Assembly (NCBI GenBank): GCA_023381515.1
Contig: JAMCQI010000081.1
Coordinates: forward strand, 62,001 to 126,000
DNA length: 64,000 bases
Source of the DNA: Chloroflexota bacterium
GTDB lineage: Bacteria; Chloroflexota; Anaerolineae; UBA4142
Direction: 5' to 3'
Position 1 is the first letter of the stretch. Each line of letters begins with the position of its first letter. Below are positions 1 to 9,944 of this stretch, in pieces. The notes under the pieces are model-generated. The model made no database searches, was not told where the DNA came from, and was given only the letters and a program-made list of their open reading frames with translations. A program made the position numbers and the translations under genes.

Positions 1-1650
<1,650 letters not shown>

Positions 1651-1707
1651 CTACTCGCGTCAGGTCATCTGGAAGCCACGGTTTCGCTTTCTTTCGACGG
1701 CGGCCGC

Positions 1708-2124
1708 TCAGGGCGTCGACGAATGACTCGCCTCGGTGTTTCCGGCCAGGTCCACGGCGCGATAGGTCAGCGTCGTCCCGGTGGCGACAAACAGCGGCGC
1801 ACTGTAGCGCGTCCAGAGTGTGGCGGCTCTGATCTGGTCCTCGATGCCCGCCACCCCGACATTGTCCGTCGCCGAAAGCGTCACGGTGACTCCGCCAGGC
1901 GCGGGCGCGGTCGTCGCCGTCGAGACGGGAGGGACCGTGTCTCGGAAATTGAACGTCGCGGCGGAACTCACCGCCGCGAGCTTGGCCTGCCCCGCAAGCG
2001 AGGGGTGGAAATAGTCCCGCGCGTTCACATCGCCAGTCTGGAACGGCGTCTCGAAGATCGCGTAGCCGTCAAAGTGACAATGGTAGGGATTTTTCCGAGG
2101 CGAATTGTAGCAGGTGCGCGGCAC
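1708..2124 (-). pseudogene. SGNH/GDSL-type esterase C-terminal remnant with Ig-like tail
   Basis: An open frame of 138 codons with the block-V motif of SGNH hydrolases (DYFHPSLAGQAKLA, the Asp and His of the catalytic triad) near residues 37-50. An Ig-like segment of the kind attached to secreted hydrolases follows (TLSATDNVGVAGIE, TYRAVDLAGN). The N-terminal block I with the nucleophile Ser is absent, and no signal peptide is present. The upstream sequence (2125-2250) does not continue the domain. This is most likely the 3' end of a decayed secreted esterase; a functional small protein is unlikely. Confidence 0.55.
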
Positions 2125-2255
2125 GTGGTCAAGGGGTCAATTTGACACGATTCTTATTTAGCATGAAACTATTGTCGCTTGCCTCCTTCACTCCACCGCG
2201 GGCAGCGGGAATACCTCCATGATCACAAATCCCCAAGATTGGCTAAAGTGAGGGC

Positions 2256-2286
2256 TTGACTCTCCCGTGGCGGGAGGGTGTATCGT
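2256..2286 (+). promoter_or_regulatory. MerR-type promoter and dyad operator
   Basis: The -35 TTGACT (2256-2261) and -10 TATCGT (2281-2286) are separated by 19 bp. The spacer holds a dyad, CTCCC-N5-GGGAG (2262-2276). The overlong spacer filled by a dyad is the hallmark of promoters that MerR proteins twist into an active form. It lies directly upstream of the MerR gene, so autoregulation is likely. Transcription would start near 2293, which rules out the upstream ATG at 2278 as the start of the regulator. Confidence 0.8.
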
Positions 2287-2313
2287 GTTGGCAGCCGTCC
2301 GCCGGAGGACCGC

Positions 2314-2829
2314 GTGTTCAAAATCGGTGACTTTTCCAAGCTCAGCCAGGTATCGGTCAAGGCCTTGCGCTACTACGACGAACTGGGTCTCCTCAAACCG
2401 GTGGAGGTGGACCGCTTTACGGGCTACCGCTACTACTCGGCCGACCAGCTGCCCCGGCTCAACCGCATTCTCGCGCTCAAGGACCTGGGTCTGACGCTCG
2501 AGCAGATCGCAGACCTGCCCGACCAGGGGCTGCCGGCCGCGCAACTACGCGGCATGCTCCGGCTCAAACAGGCCGAGCTCAAGGAGCAGGTGCGGGAAGA
2601 GCAGGCCCGGTTGGCCCGCGTCGAGACCCGGCTGAAGCAAATCGAACAGGAGGGTATGGTGCCAACCCAGGCCTACAACGCCTTCCTCTCCTGGGTCCAG
2701 ACGAACGGCTATCGCATTGTCGGGCCCAACCGCGAGATCTATCTCAAGACCGCGGCGTTCGCCGAACAGGTTCGTCAGGACGACGCTTCTTACGTGATCG
2801 AAATCCAGGTGCCCGTTCAAAAGATCTAA
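2314..2829 (+). CDS. MerR-family regulator with truncated GyrI-like sensor domain
   Basis: 171 residues from the GTG at 2314, chosen because GGAGG stands 5 nt upstream and the promoter excludes earlier starts. Residues 1-70 are a MerR winged helix (FKIGDFSKLSQVSVKALRYY, then GLLKPVEVDRFTGYRYY). A helical linker (about residues 80-118) leads into only the last third of a GyrI-like effector domain (AYNAFLSWVQTNGYRIVGPN, EIYL, EIQVPV). Family members normally carry about 100 more residues between the linker and this segment. The frame is intact, so this is a clean internal deletion rather than a frameshift. It probably still binds DNA but lacks most of the ligand pocket. The next gene encodes a complete GyrI-like protein. 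Confidence 0.88.
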   Translation: MFKIGDFSKLSQVSVKALRYYDELGLLKPVEVDRFTGYRYYSADQLPRLNRILALKDLGLTLEQIADLPDQGLPAAQLRGMLRLKQAELKEQVREEQARLARVETRLKQIEQEGMVPTQAYNAFLSWVQTNGYRIVGPNREIYLKTAAFAEQVRQDDASYVIEIQVPVQKI

Positions 2830-2865
2830 GAGAATCGCCGATTGAAATCAGCCCCCCGAGGGCCT

Positions 2866-2962
2866 CGCTGGAAAACGCGAGGTCTACGACCTACGGCCAA
2901 GCGTCCACGGAGGTGGACGCGGCTCCCGTCCCTGTAGATCGTAGACTCTGCGGTTTTCAGCG
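2866..2962. repeat. nested palindrome (large stem-loop)
   Basis: A 97-bp imperfect palindrome in three nested layers. The outer arms are CGCTGGAAAAC and GTTTTCAGCG. The middle arms are GTCTACGA-CCTAC and GTAG-ATCGTAGAC. The inner hairpin is perfect, GCGTCCAC-GGAG-GTGGACGC. It fills most of the gap between the MerR and GyrI-like genes. It could be an attenuator or a palindromic mobile element; no poly-T follows, so a simple intrinsic terminator is unlikely. Confidence 0.75.
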
Positions 2963-2990
2963 GAGGGGACGGTTGGCCAGCGGCCCAAGA

Positions 2991-3010
2991 GGGGCGACCT
3001 CGGTCGCCCC
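2991..3010 (+). promoter_or_regulatory. hairpin just upstream of the GyrI-like gene's ribosome site
   Basis: Perfect 9-bp arms GGGGCGACC and GGTCGCCCC with a 2-nt loop, ending immediately before AAAAGGAG and the ATG at 3025. The position would let it influence translation of the GyrI-like gene, but no alternative pairing with the ribosome site is evident. Confidence 0.5.
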
Positions 3011-3024
3011 AAAAGGAGAACGCG

Positions 3025-3678
3025 ATGAAGACGCTCGACCTGAAGAAAGAGCTCAAGCACTTGTACGTCCCCTCGGCCAAGCAAGTCGAGGTGGTGCAGG
3101 TGCCGCCCCTGCAATTCGCCATGATTGACGGCGCCGTCGAAAAGGGACACGAACCGGGCACCTCGCCCGGATTCCAGGAGGCCACCCAGGCACTCTACAG
3201 CATCGCGTACACGCTCAAATTTATGCTCAAGAAACGCAAGACCCACGCTGTGGACTATCCGGTCATGGCGCTCGAGGGGCTCTGGTGGGTCACAGGTGGC
3301 AATTTCGACATCCGCGTAAAAGACAACTGGCATTACACGCTCATGATCCTTCAGCCGGAAGTCGTCACCCAGGATATCTTCGCCCAGGGCTTGGACGAGG
3401 TACGCCGCAAACGCGGCGACAGCCCGGCGCTGGACCGCTTGAGGCTCGAGTGCTTTGAGGAGGGGCTGTGCGTGCAGGCGATGCACATTGGGCCCTACGC
3501 GGACGAGCCCGCCACGGTGGAGAGAATGAAAACCTTTGCGGAAGAGAACGGCTACCGGGATCGGGTCGGGTTGGGCGGCAAGCACCACGAGATCTACATG
3601 GGCGACCCGCGCCGCACCGACCCGGCCAAGCTCAAGACGGTCCTCCGGCACCCGGTGGAGAAGATCGCAAAGATTTAA
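3025..3678 (+). CDS. GyrI-like small-molecule-binding domain protein
   Basis: 217 residues, ATG preceded by AAGGAG. The sequence matches stand-alone GyrI-like proteins (SHS2/AraC effector-binding superfamily). It has an N-terminal MKTLDLKKELKHLY lead, a YPVMALEGLWW core, CVQAMHIGPYADEPATVER, and the terminal HHEIYMGDPRRTDPAKLKT block. These proteins bind or hydrolyse small cyclic or cyanine-like ligands; the substrate here is unknown. It lies 195 nt downstream of a MerR protein that has lost most of its own GyrI-like domain, which suggests a functional link. Confidence 0.85.
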   Translation: MKTLDLKKELKHLYVPSAKQVEVVQVPPLQFAMIDGAVEKGHEPGTSPGFQEATQALYSIAYTLKFMLKKRKTHAVDYPVMALEGLWWVTGGNFDIRVKDNWHYTLMILQPEVVTQDIFAQGLDEVRRKRGDSPALDRLRLECFEEGLCVQAMHIGPYADEPATVERMKTFAEENGYRDRVGLGGKHHEIYMGDPRRTDPAKLKTVLRHPVEKIAKI

Positions 3679-3743
3679 CATCGGCCTTACGCCACCATAC
3701 GGGTTGCGCACCGTTTTACACAATGGGATGGAGGACAAGCGAG

Positions 3744-4457
3744 ATGAGTCTTGAGAACCGTGTAACGATCGTTACGGGGGCAACCGGCAGCTTGGGCCGT
3801 GTGGTGGCGCGCCGTTTTGCGGAACACGGCGCCCGGCTCGCCCTCGTTAGCCGCGATGCCGAGAGACTCCAGGCGTTGGTACGCGAGCTGCGTCTGCCGG
3901 AGGACCGCGCGCTGATTCATGCGTCTGATCTCCGAAACGCCGTCGACGCACAGGCGGCGGCAAGCGCGGTCCTCGATAAATTCGGACGCGCCGAGATTCT
4001 ACTGCACTTGGTCGGCGGTTGGGAAGCCGGGAAACCGGTTGAACAGGTCGACGCGGATGAGATCGCGGCGATGCTTGAGCAGCATCTGTGGACCACCTTC
4101 CATATGGTCCGCGCGTTTGTTCCCCATCTCCGTGCGAACCAATGGGGCCGCGTCCTTGCCGTTTCTTCTCCGCAGGCTTTTCACCCCTCCGGACAAAATG
4201 CCCCCTACAGCATTGCCAAAGCGGCCCAGCAAGCTCTTTTGCTAACGCTCGCCTCCGAGGCCAACGCGACCGGCGTCACCGCGAACGTGCTGTTGGTGCG
4301 GACCATCGACGTGAACCATGAACGTGACCGCGAGCGAACGGCCGAAAATGCCGGGTGGACCACGCCGGAGGAAATTGCCGGAATGATGGTCTATTTGTGT
4401 TCCAAGGATGCCGGAGAAATCAACGGCGCTCAAATCCCCCTGTATCCGCTTGGATGA
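3744..4457 (+). CDS. short-chain dehydrogenase/reductase (SDR)
   Basis: 237 residues. The N-terminal Rossmann motif is TGATGSLG (residues 11-18), the catalytic Ser is in VSSPQAF and the Tyr-Lys pair in YSIAKAA. The usual NNAG segment is replaced by HLVGGW. It is a soluble NAD(P)-dependent oxidoreductase of the classical family; the substrate cannot be told from sequence. The ATG at 3744 was preferred over longer in-frame starts because the Rossmann strand begins at once (MSLENRVTIVTG), and GGAGGACAAGCGAG upstream can act as ribosome site. It is 65 nt downstream of the GyrI-like gene, possibly the same transcript. Confidence 0.92.
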   Translation: MSLENRVTIVTGATGSLGRVVARRFAEHGARLALVSRDAERLQALVRELRLPEDRALIHASDLRNAVDAQAAASAVLDKFGRAEILLHLVGGWEAGKPVEQVDADEIAAMLEQHLWTTFHMVRAFVPHLRANQWGRVLAVSSPQAFHPSGQNAPYSIAKAAQQALLLTLASEANATGVTANVLLVRTIDVNHERDRERTAENAGWTTPEEIAGMMVYLCSKDAGEINGAQIPLYPLG

Positions 4458-4465
4458 GGAGAGTA

Positions 4466-4503
4466 AAGGCGGGGGCGATGGTGGCCACCATCGCCCCCGC
4501 CTT
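4466..4503. terminator. perfect 19-bp inverted repeat between convergent genes
   Basis: Arms 4466-4484 and 4485-4503 are exact reverse complements with no loop bases. It lies just after the SDR stop and before the 3' end of ccdA on the other strand. It can serve as a bidirectional stem for termination or transcript stabilisation, although the flanking T-tract is weak. A second, imperfect pyrimidine/purine hairpin follows at 4514-4544. Confidence 0.65.
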
Positions 4504-4589
4504 CACTTGTTATCTCCCCCTCTCTCCTTGTGGGAGAGAGGGAGGGTCGAAGACTCCGCGTTCTCCAGCGGAGGATGGGAGAGTTCCGC

Positions 4590-5300
4590 CTACAGGAACC
4601 GGTACATCCAATCCGGCGTGAGGCGGAAAAAGAACGAATTCAGATATTGAAACTTGTCGCTGAGGAACAGCAACCCCATCATGAGGAGGAGGATGCCGCT
4701 CGCAATCTCCACTTTGCGCAAATGCGGGCTCAGTTTCTTGAGCCACTTGGTCGCGCTGCCCAGGCCGAACGCGACGAGGAGAAACGGGATGCCGAGCCCC
4801 GCCGAGTACACGAGCAGCAGCCCCGTTCCTTGCAGGACCGTCGTCTCCTGGGTCGCGAGCGCGATGACGCCGGAAAGTGTGGGCCCGATGCACGGGGTCC
4901 AGCCGGCGGCAAAGGCCATGCCGGTCAGGAGTGAGGTCGGATAGCCGAGCGGCCGCTGCCCAATCTGAACGCGCGCTTCTTGATAGAGGAACGGAATCCG
5001 GATGATGCCGATAAAGTGAATGCCAAAGATGATGAGGATGACGCCGGCAATATGGGCGAGGTCCGTTTTGGAGAGGAGGTTCGTGAGGACCGAAAGCGCA
5101 CTCCAGATCGCGACGAAGATGAGCGTAAACCCGAGCACAAAGGCGGCGGCGTGCGCCACGGCCTCACGCCGGACGGTCACGATCCCTTCCGGCGTCACCG
5201 CCGCGCCGCTGAGATAGCCGAGATAGATAGGCACCATGGGAAGGACGCAGGGCGAAAGAAAAGACAAGAGACCTGCGCCAAAGGCGATCAAGATAGACAT
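4590..5300 (-). CDS. ccdA: cytochrome c biogenesis membrane protein CcdA
   Basis: 236 residues, six predicted membrane helices. It transfers reducing power from the cytoplasm across the membrane to extracytoplasmic thioredoxins that keep apocytochrome c reduced. The two redox cysteines are visible in FLSPCVLP (helix 1) and GWTPCIGP (helix 4), the CcdA/DsbD signature. Length fits CcdA rather than full DsbD. It is the last gene of the minus-strand ccm operon, 29 nt after the glutaredoxin-like gene. Its electron partner is likely the TlpA/ResA-like lipoprotein two genes upstream. Confidence 0.95.
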   Translation of the reverse strand: MSILIAFGAGLLSFLSPCVLPMVPIYLGYLSGAAVTPEGIVTVRREAVAHAAAFVLGFTLIFVAIWSALSVLTNLLSKTDLAHIAGVILIIFGIHFIGIIRIPFLYQEARVQIGQRPLGYPTSLLTGMAFAAGWTPCIGPTLSGVIALATQETTVLQGTGLLLVYSAGLGIPFLLVAFGLGSATKWLKKLSPHLRKVEIASGILLLMMGLLFLSDKFQYLNSFFFRLTPDWMYRFL

Positions 5301-5329
5301 GCGATTTTCCTTCTATGACTGACGTTCGG

Positions 5330-5599
5330 TCAAGTGTTTCTCAAATGGGCGCGGGTGCTGTCTCCGGACAGCGCCGCGCGCACCTCCGCGACTCGGATCG
5401 GCGCGGTCAGCGTCGTGCGGTCGTCGATCACGACGACCGGGATCTTGTCCCGATACTGGTCGAAGAGGACCTGCTCATGCGTAATATCGCGTTCCTCGAT
5501 CCTTAACGGGAATTCACGCTCCAGCCCCTGGAGCAGCTGGTGCGCGATTTCGCAGAGATGGCACCCCGGCTTGCTATACAACACGACGCGGTGGGTCAT
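5330..5599 (-). CDS. glutaredoxin/thioredoxin-fold small redox protein
   Basis: 89 residues with an N-terminal CxxC (YSKPGCHLCEIAHQ) and a cis-Pro segment (DKIPVVVIDD), typical of the glutaredoxin-like family found beside TlpA genes. There is no signal peptide, so it probably acts in the cytoplasm. The start overlaps the tlpA stop by 4 nt (ATGA), indicating translational coupling inside the ccm operon. It may supply electrons to CcdA, an inference from position. Confidence 0.88.
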   Translation of the reverse strand: MTHRVVLYSKPGCHLCEIAHQLLQGLEREFPLRIEERDITHEQVLFDQYRDKIPVVVIDDRTTLTAPIRVAEVRAALSGDSTRAHLRNT

Positions 5600-6168
5600 T
5601 GGAGGTTGGCGACCTCTTTGTCGACGAAATCATCCGTCATCGGCCCCCCCACGATAATGTCGCGGACAATGCCCTTGCGGTCGATAAAGATGCTTGTCGG
5701 CAGACCGCTGATGCGGTACATCTCGCCGACCCGTCCGTCCTGATCGCGCACGATCGGAAAGTTCACGAGCGTGTTCCGCATAAACGTGCGCACGCCGTCG
5801 TCCGAGTTTTCGTCCTGATAGTTGACGCCGATGATGACGAGCCCCTGGTTTTGATACTGTTTGTATTTTCGAACGAGCGTGGGGAATTCTTCGCGGCAGG
5901 GGCCGCACCAGGTGGCCCAAAAGTTGACGATGACCGGACGGCCCTGCAGCTGGCTCAGCACGATTTGATCGCCCGTGAGCGACTTTAAATTGATTTCCGG
6001 AGCCGCCTGGCCGACCTTGACGGTCGTGGGCCGGCTTGAGCTTCCGGCCCCGGTGAGCGCGCTCGGATTCAGCGCGCTGCAGGCGCCGAGCAGGAGCAGA
6101 AGGAAACCCAGACCCGCCGCCATCCACCGGGGACGCCAGAGTGGGCCGGCCGGACCCCGGGAGATCAT
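5596..6168 (-). CDS. TlpA/ResA-family thiol-disulfide reductase, lipoprotein
   Basis: 190 residues. An N-terminal hydrophobic stretch ends in a lipobox (LLLLGACSAL), so the protein is anchored outside the membrane. The thioredoxin fold follows (GQAAPEINLKSL near residue 53), with active site WATWCGPCREEFP and the cis-Pro in SGLPTSIFIDRKG. This family reduces the haem-binding cysteines of apocytochrome c before haem ligation. It is coupled by 4-nt overlaps to ccmD upstream and to the glutaredoxin-like gene downstream. Confidence 0.93.
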   Translation of the reverse strand: MISRGPAGPLWRPRWMAAGLGFLLLLLGACSALNPSALTGAGSSSRPTTVKVGQAAPEINLKSLTGDQIVLSQLQGRPVIVNFWATWCGPCREEFPTLVRKYKQYQNQGLVIIGVNYQDENSDDGVRTFMRNTLVNFPIVRDQDGRVGEMYRISGLPTSIFIDRKGIVRDIIVGGPMTDDFVDKEVANLQ

Positions 6169-6368
6169 ACGCGCTCTTTCTCCGCCGGGGCGCCGTCATC
6201 CTCGTCGAGGGCTCGCTTCAGTTCCTCCACCTGGCTGCGCAGGTTCTGCTCACGCCGCGCCAGCGTGAACATATAGCCCAGGATAATGACCCAGATGACC
6301 GTATAGCCGTAGAACAGGTAGGACAGGTTGCGTACTTCGGAGAGAATATCTTGTAAAGTCACTTGCAT
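6165..6368 (-). CDS. ccmD: CcmD-family small membrane protein
   Basis: 67 residues: one membrane helix (LFYGYTVIWVIILGYMFTLA) followed by a charged coiled-coil tail (REQNLRSQVEELKRAL). In the Ccm system CcmD helps release haem-loaded CcmE from the CcmABC complex. Identity rests on size, topology and position directly after ccmC (8-nt gap). Confidence 0.85.
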   Translation of the reverse strand: MQVTLQDILSEVRNLSYLFYGYTVIWVIILGYMFTLARREQNLRSQVEELKRALDEDDGAPAEKERV

Positions 6369-6376
6369 CTTTCACC

Positions 6377-7132
6377 TCACGGGGAATCGCTCGATTGTGT
6401 CATGGCATACGCGGTCCGAGCGACCGGGCGCTCTTCACGGGAAGACACATTCTGGCGAAGAGAAACGAGCTCGTCCCGCAGCTCCTCGAGACGGACACGT
6501 TGAATGAGCAGGTAAACAAAGAGAAGCATCACCGCCGTTATGCAGACGACGAGCGTCTGCAGCATCTCCGGCGTCAGCCCGAACGTAAAGCCCTGCGCCG
6601 TCTCCTGAAACAGCACGGGGGAGATGGAGCGCCACAGTCGCGCACTCATGATGACGATGGGAACGTCCACCGCGCCGACGATGCCAAAGACCGCGGAAAA
6701 GCGTGCGACCCGGGGGTCGTCGGGCGCGGAGGCGCGCAGCATCAGATAGGCGATGTAAATCAACCAGAGAATCAGAAAGGAAGTGAGACGCGGGTCCCAT
6801 GTCCACCACACGCCCCAAATCGGCCGCGCCCAGATCGAACCGGTGATGAGGACAATCGTGCAGAACACGACGCCCAGCTCCGCCGAAGCCTCGGCGAGGC
6901 GGTCCCACGCCCGCGAGCCGGTGCGTAAATAGGCAATCCCCGCGATGAGGACGAGCACAATGCCCATAAAGCCGGCCGCGACCGAGCCCAGATGAAAGTA
7001 AAAGATGCGATAGACGAGGCCCATCTGCACTTCGGTCGGCGCATAGACAAAGGCCATGTAGAGACCGGCCACGATGGTCACGAGCGTGGCGAGGCCGAGC
7101 AGATCCATCCGGCGACTAGATTTCGGTTTCAT
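6377..7132 (-). CDS. ccmC: CcmC/CcsA-type haem handling membrane protein
   Basis: 251 residues with about six membrane helices. The tryptophan-rich haem motif WGVWWTWDPRLTS is present (near residue 115), flanked by the expected conserved histidines (FYFHLGS). CcmC presents haem to CcmE on the outer face of the membrane. The stop of ccmB and the start of this gene abut. No CcmE, CcmF or CcmH is in the window, so later steps must be encoded elsewhere. Confidence 0.94.
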   Translation of the reverse strand: MKPKSSRRMDLLGLATLVTIVAGLYMAFVYAPTEVQMGLVYRIFYFHLGSVAAGFMGIVLVLIAGIAYLRTGSRAWDRLAEASAELGVVFCTIVLITGSIWARPIWGVWWTWDPRLTSFLILWLIYIAYLMLRASAPDDPRVARFSAVFGIVGAVDVPIVIMSARLWRSISPVLFQETAQGFTFGLTPEMLQTLVVCITAVMLLFVYLLIQRVRLEELRDELVSLRQNVSSREERPVARTAYAMTQSSDSP

Positions 7133-7804
7133 CTATTCCTCTACGACATATTCGAATACGAGAAACGCGACGACGACAAAGACGACGTCGTACGTGACCA
7201 GGATGCTGAACCAATTCGAGACGTCGGAAAAAGCACTGACCTGAAACGCGCCCCCCGTTAACTTGACCGCCGCCATGAGCAGCGGGATCGCGACGGGAAA
7301 GAGAAGGATGGGCAGCATCACTTCGCGCATCTTGGTGCTCGCCGCGACGGCGCCGAGCAGAGTTCCCATCGCCGCAAAACCAATCGTCCCCAGGAGGATA
7401 TAGGGGACGAGTGGCCACCATGGCATGCCGGCGTTGTTCAGAATCGCAAAGAGAGGCAGGGTGACCGCCTCCATGACGCTGATAAAGATCAGGTTGCTCA
7501 GGGCCTTGCCCATGAAGATGGCGCCGCGGTCCACCGGCGAAAGGAGCAGCCCCTCCAGACTTCCCTTGTCCTTTTCCGCCGCAAACGAACGGCCCAGCCC
7601 CAGGATCCCGCTAAAGGTAAAGGCCACCCACAGGACGCCGGGGCCGAACACTTTGATGTCGACCCCCTGCAGCTCGAACGCAAAGTTGAAAATGATGAGG
7701 ACCAGCAGGGAAAAGACGAGCATCGCGCTGAGACTTTCCTTGGTCCGCAGCTCGGCGGCGATGTCTTTCTGCACGATCGCAAGAACCTGCCGGAGAAACT
7801 TCAC
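7133..7804 (-). CDS. ccmB: haem exporter membrane subunit CcmB
   Basis: 223 residues, about six membrane helices. CcmB signatures include DIAAELRTKESLSAMLVFSL near the N-terminus and FAAEKDKGSLEGLLLSPVDR. It is the permease of the CcmAB ABC transporter that drives release of haem-CcmE. Its start overlaps the ccmA stop by 4 nt. Confidence 0.94.
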   Translation of the reverse strand: MKFLRQVLAIVQKDIAAELRTKESLSAMLVFSLLVLIIFNFAFELQGVDIKVFGPGVLWVAFTFSGILGLGRSFAAEKDKGSLEGLLLSPVDRGAIFMGKALSNLIFISVMEAVTLPLFAILNNAGMPWWPLVPYILLGTIGFAAMGTLLGAVAASTKMREVMLPILLFPVAIPLLMAAVKLTGGAFQVSAFSDVSNWFSILVTYDVVFVVVAFLVFEYVVEE

Positions 7805-8574
7805 CGATGGATTTCCTGGTATTTAGATTCACGCGGGCCCCGTTGAGATACACCGCTTGAATGATCGCCCAAAACGTGCGCATAGATTTCCATAAAGCCG
7901 GCGAGGTCCTTCCACTCCGGGCGGGCGAGATCGTACACCATGCGTCCGTTCCGCAGGATGAGCGCGCGGTCGCAGATCGCGAGTCCCCGTTCCAGATCGT
8001 GCGTCGAAAACAGGATCGAGCGGCCTTCGGCTTTGGCCCCGAGCATGATTTGATCGAGCAGGTCCGACGCGGTCTTGTCCAGGCCGGTATACGGCTCGTC
8101 GAGCAACAGGACCACCGGGTCGTGGAGGAGCATGCGGGCGATCGTCAGTCGCTGCTGCAGGCCGCGGGACAGCGTCCGGGTCACATCGCCGAGACGATTT
8201 TCGATGCCGACCCGCCGCGCCGCCGCGTGCACGCGGTCGGGAATATCCTTCAGATCGTACAGGCGGGCGAAAAACAGCAGATTCTCTTCCGCCGTCAGAT
8301 CGTCGTACATGAACGTTTGATGGCCGACAAAACCGATCGCGCCGCGTGCGGCGTTCGCGTGCTCGGCGAGCGGAATCTTGCCGATATAGACCCGCCCGCC
8401 GTCCGGACGCGCGAGCGTGGCGAGAATGCGTAAAAGGGTGGTCTTGCCGGCGCCGTTCGGGCCCACCAGAGCTACGATTTCACCCTGCTGTACCCGGAAA
8501 CTGATACCGCGCAGCGCCCAGCGGGCGCCGAACGTCTTGTCCAGTTTCTCAACCGTAATGAGCGGTTCGATCAC
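7801..8574 (-). CDS. ccmA: haem exporter ATP-binding subunit CcmA
   Basis: 257 residues. All ABC ATPase motifs are present: Walker A GPNGAGKTT, signature LSRGLQQRL, Walker B VLLLDEPYTGLD and H-loop STHD. Position between a membrane protein and ccmB identifies it as CcmA rather than another ABC ATPase. The C-terminus is about 30 residues longer than in proteobacterial CcmA. It overlaps the upstream gene by 4 nt. Confidence 0.95.
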   Translation of the reverse strand: MIEPLITVEKLDKTFGARWALRGISFRVQQGEIVALVGPNGAGKTTLLRILATLARPDGGRVYIGKIPLAEHANAARGAIGFVGHQTFMYDDLTAEENLLFFARLYDLKDIPDRVHAAARRVGIENRLGDVTRTLSRGLQQRLTIARMLLHDPVVLLLDEPYTGLDKTASDLLDQIMLGAKAEGRSILFSTHDLERGLAICDRALILRNGRMVYDLARPEWKDLAGFMEIYAHVLGDHSSGVSQRGPRESKYQEIHR

Positions 8575-9833
8575 CCCTTGCCCTCTTGAGATTCTCCGTG
8601 GTCCTCCTGGAGCGCCAAGAGCCTGGCTTTGGTTGCGGCACGCCGCGCGCGATAGTCGGTCTCCGAGATCTTGTGTTCCTCGAAAGCATCGTCCAGGTCG
8701 GCCATCTCCTGGAGCAAATCTAGACGCCGGGCATCGACGGCTCCGACCGGAACGGCCCGCGCGCGCCGCCGCCGGAGGAGAGGATAGGCGAGGAGCCCGA
8801 TCGCCGCGAGCGCGGCCACGCCCAACATCACTCCGCCGGCGATTTGCACTTGATTGTTACTCGCGGTCGTCGAAGGGGCCGCGCCCGTCGCCGACGGGGG
8901 CGCCGCCACCGTCTGTGGAAGATTCGTAAAGGTCCCCGTCACCACGGTCCCCGCTTTTAGATTGGTCGCCGAGCTGAGCATGTAATTCTGGCTGCCCTGC
9001 GTGGGAAAAGACGTGGGGGCGGTGAGCAGCGGACTCTGCAGCGTCGCGCCGACATCGGCGTAGAGGATCCGGAATTGGTCCGAGGCGTAGGGCAGGGTCA
9101 TGCTAAAGGAGGCGGTCGGCGGGTTGAAGGGGATCGAATAGTTGGCGACAATCTGGTTGCTGGGATCGTCGCCCGGCAGGAACGGGAGGGTGTACGCCAT
9201 GCTCGTGGCGCCGCGGAGCGTGGACTCGTCCGCCGCGGGATTATCCAATTGGATGTTCTGTGCACCCGCGAGGAGCGGCAGGATGAGCGTCGTGCGGTGG
9301 GGGCTGTCGCTTGCTCCGACGAACGCGCGGTCGCTCGAGTTGTGCACCGCGACAATTTCCAGAACGTTAAAGACCTTGGTGGCAATATCGAAAACAAAGT
9401 GGGTCTGGCTCACGGTGACGACGGTGGGGTCGGTCGTCGTTTCATACACCGTCATCGTCACCGGCATCGTCGTCTGGCTCGCGCCAAAGTTCAGCACATC
9501 CGAATAATAGTTCACGCCGGCGTAGTTGGACTGCAAGAGATAGCGCGTGGTGGTAATGGTATCGAGATGGGAAAACGCGAAATGGCCGCTCGCGTCCGCC
9601 TGTGTAGTCTGAGAGACGGTCGTCGTCGCGCCGGCGGGCGCCGAATGCAAGGTGACGGTGAGCCCCTCGGCCGCCGAGAGCTTGGCGCCCTGAGTCCCGT
9701 CGACGAGCTGGCCCTCGATTTGTCCCGGACCGGGCGTCTGTGCCTTGGCGGGGGGCGTGGGCAGCGCCATCAGGGCGAGGGCAAGGAAACTAGAAATCAC
9801 GAGTACAAGGACGAGCTGGGCTTGTCTGGTCAC
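8571..9833 (-). CDS. exported membrane-anchored protein of the ccm operon
   Basis: 420 residues. A signal peptide (residues 1-31, ending AKAQT) leads into a beta-rich extracytoplasmic region with a carboxypeptidase-regulatory-like segment (GQIEGQLVDGTQG, DASGHFAFSHLDT). One membrane helix follows near residue 340 (GGVMLGVAALAAIGLLAYPL), then basic residues and a cytoplasmic helix (LLQEMADLDDAFEEHKISET). That last helix resembles a helix in the next upstream gene. Function is unknown; a role in cytochrome c assembly is inferred from the 4-nt overlap with ccmA. Confidence 0.8.
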   Translation of the reverse strand: MTRQAQLVLVLVISSFLALALMALPTPPAKAQTPGPGQIEGQLVDGTQGAKLSAAEGLTVTLHSAPAGATTTVSQTTQADASGHFAFSHLDTITTTRYLLQSNYAGVNYYSDVLNFGASQTTMPVTMTVYETTTDPTVVTVSQTHFVFDIATKVFNVLEIVAVHNSSDRAFVGASDSPHRTTLILPLLAGAQNIQLDNPAADESTLRGATSMAYTLPFLPGDDPSNQIVANYSIPFNPPTASFSMTLPYASDQFRILYADVGATLQSPLLTAPTSFPTQGSQNYMLSSATNLKAGTVVTGTFTNLPQTVAAPPSATGAAPSTTASNNQVQIAGGVMLGVAALAAIGLLAYPLLRRRRARAVPVGAVDARRLDLLQEMADLDDAFEEHKISETDYRARRAATKARLLALQEDHGESQEGKG

Positions 9834-9944
9834 AAAACTCCTTATTGGTAAAGCTTCATATCTGGGGTCATTTCCAGTGTGGGCTGCACATCCGAACCCG
9901 AAGCTTACATCCTGAGCAACGTCGCTACGGAAATATATCTTGAA

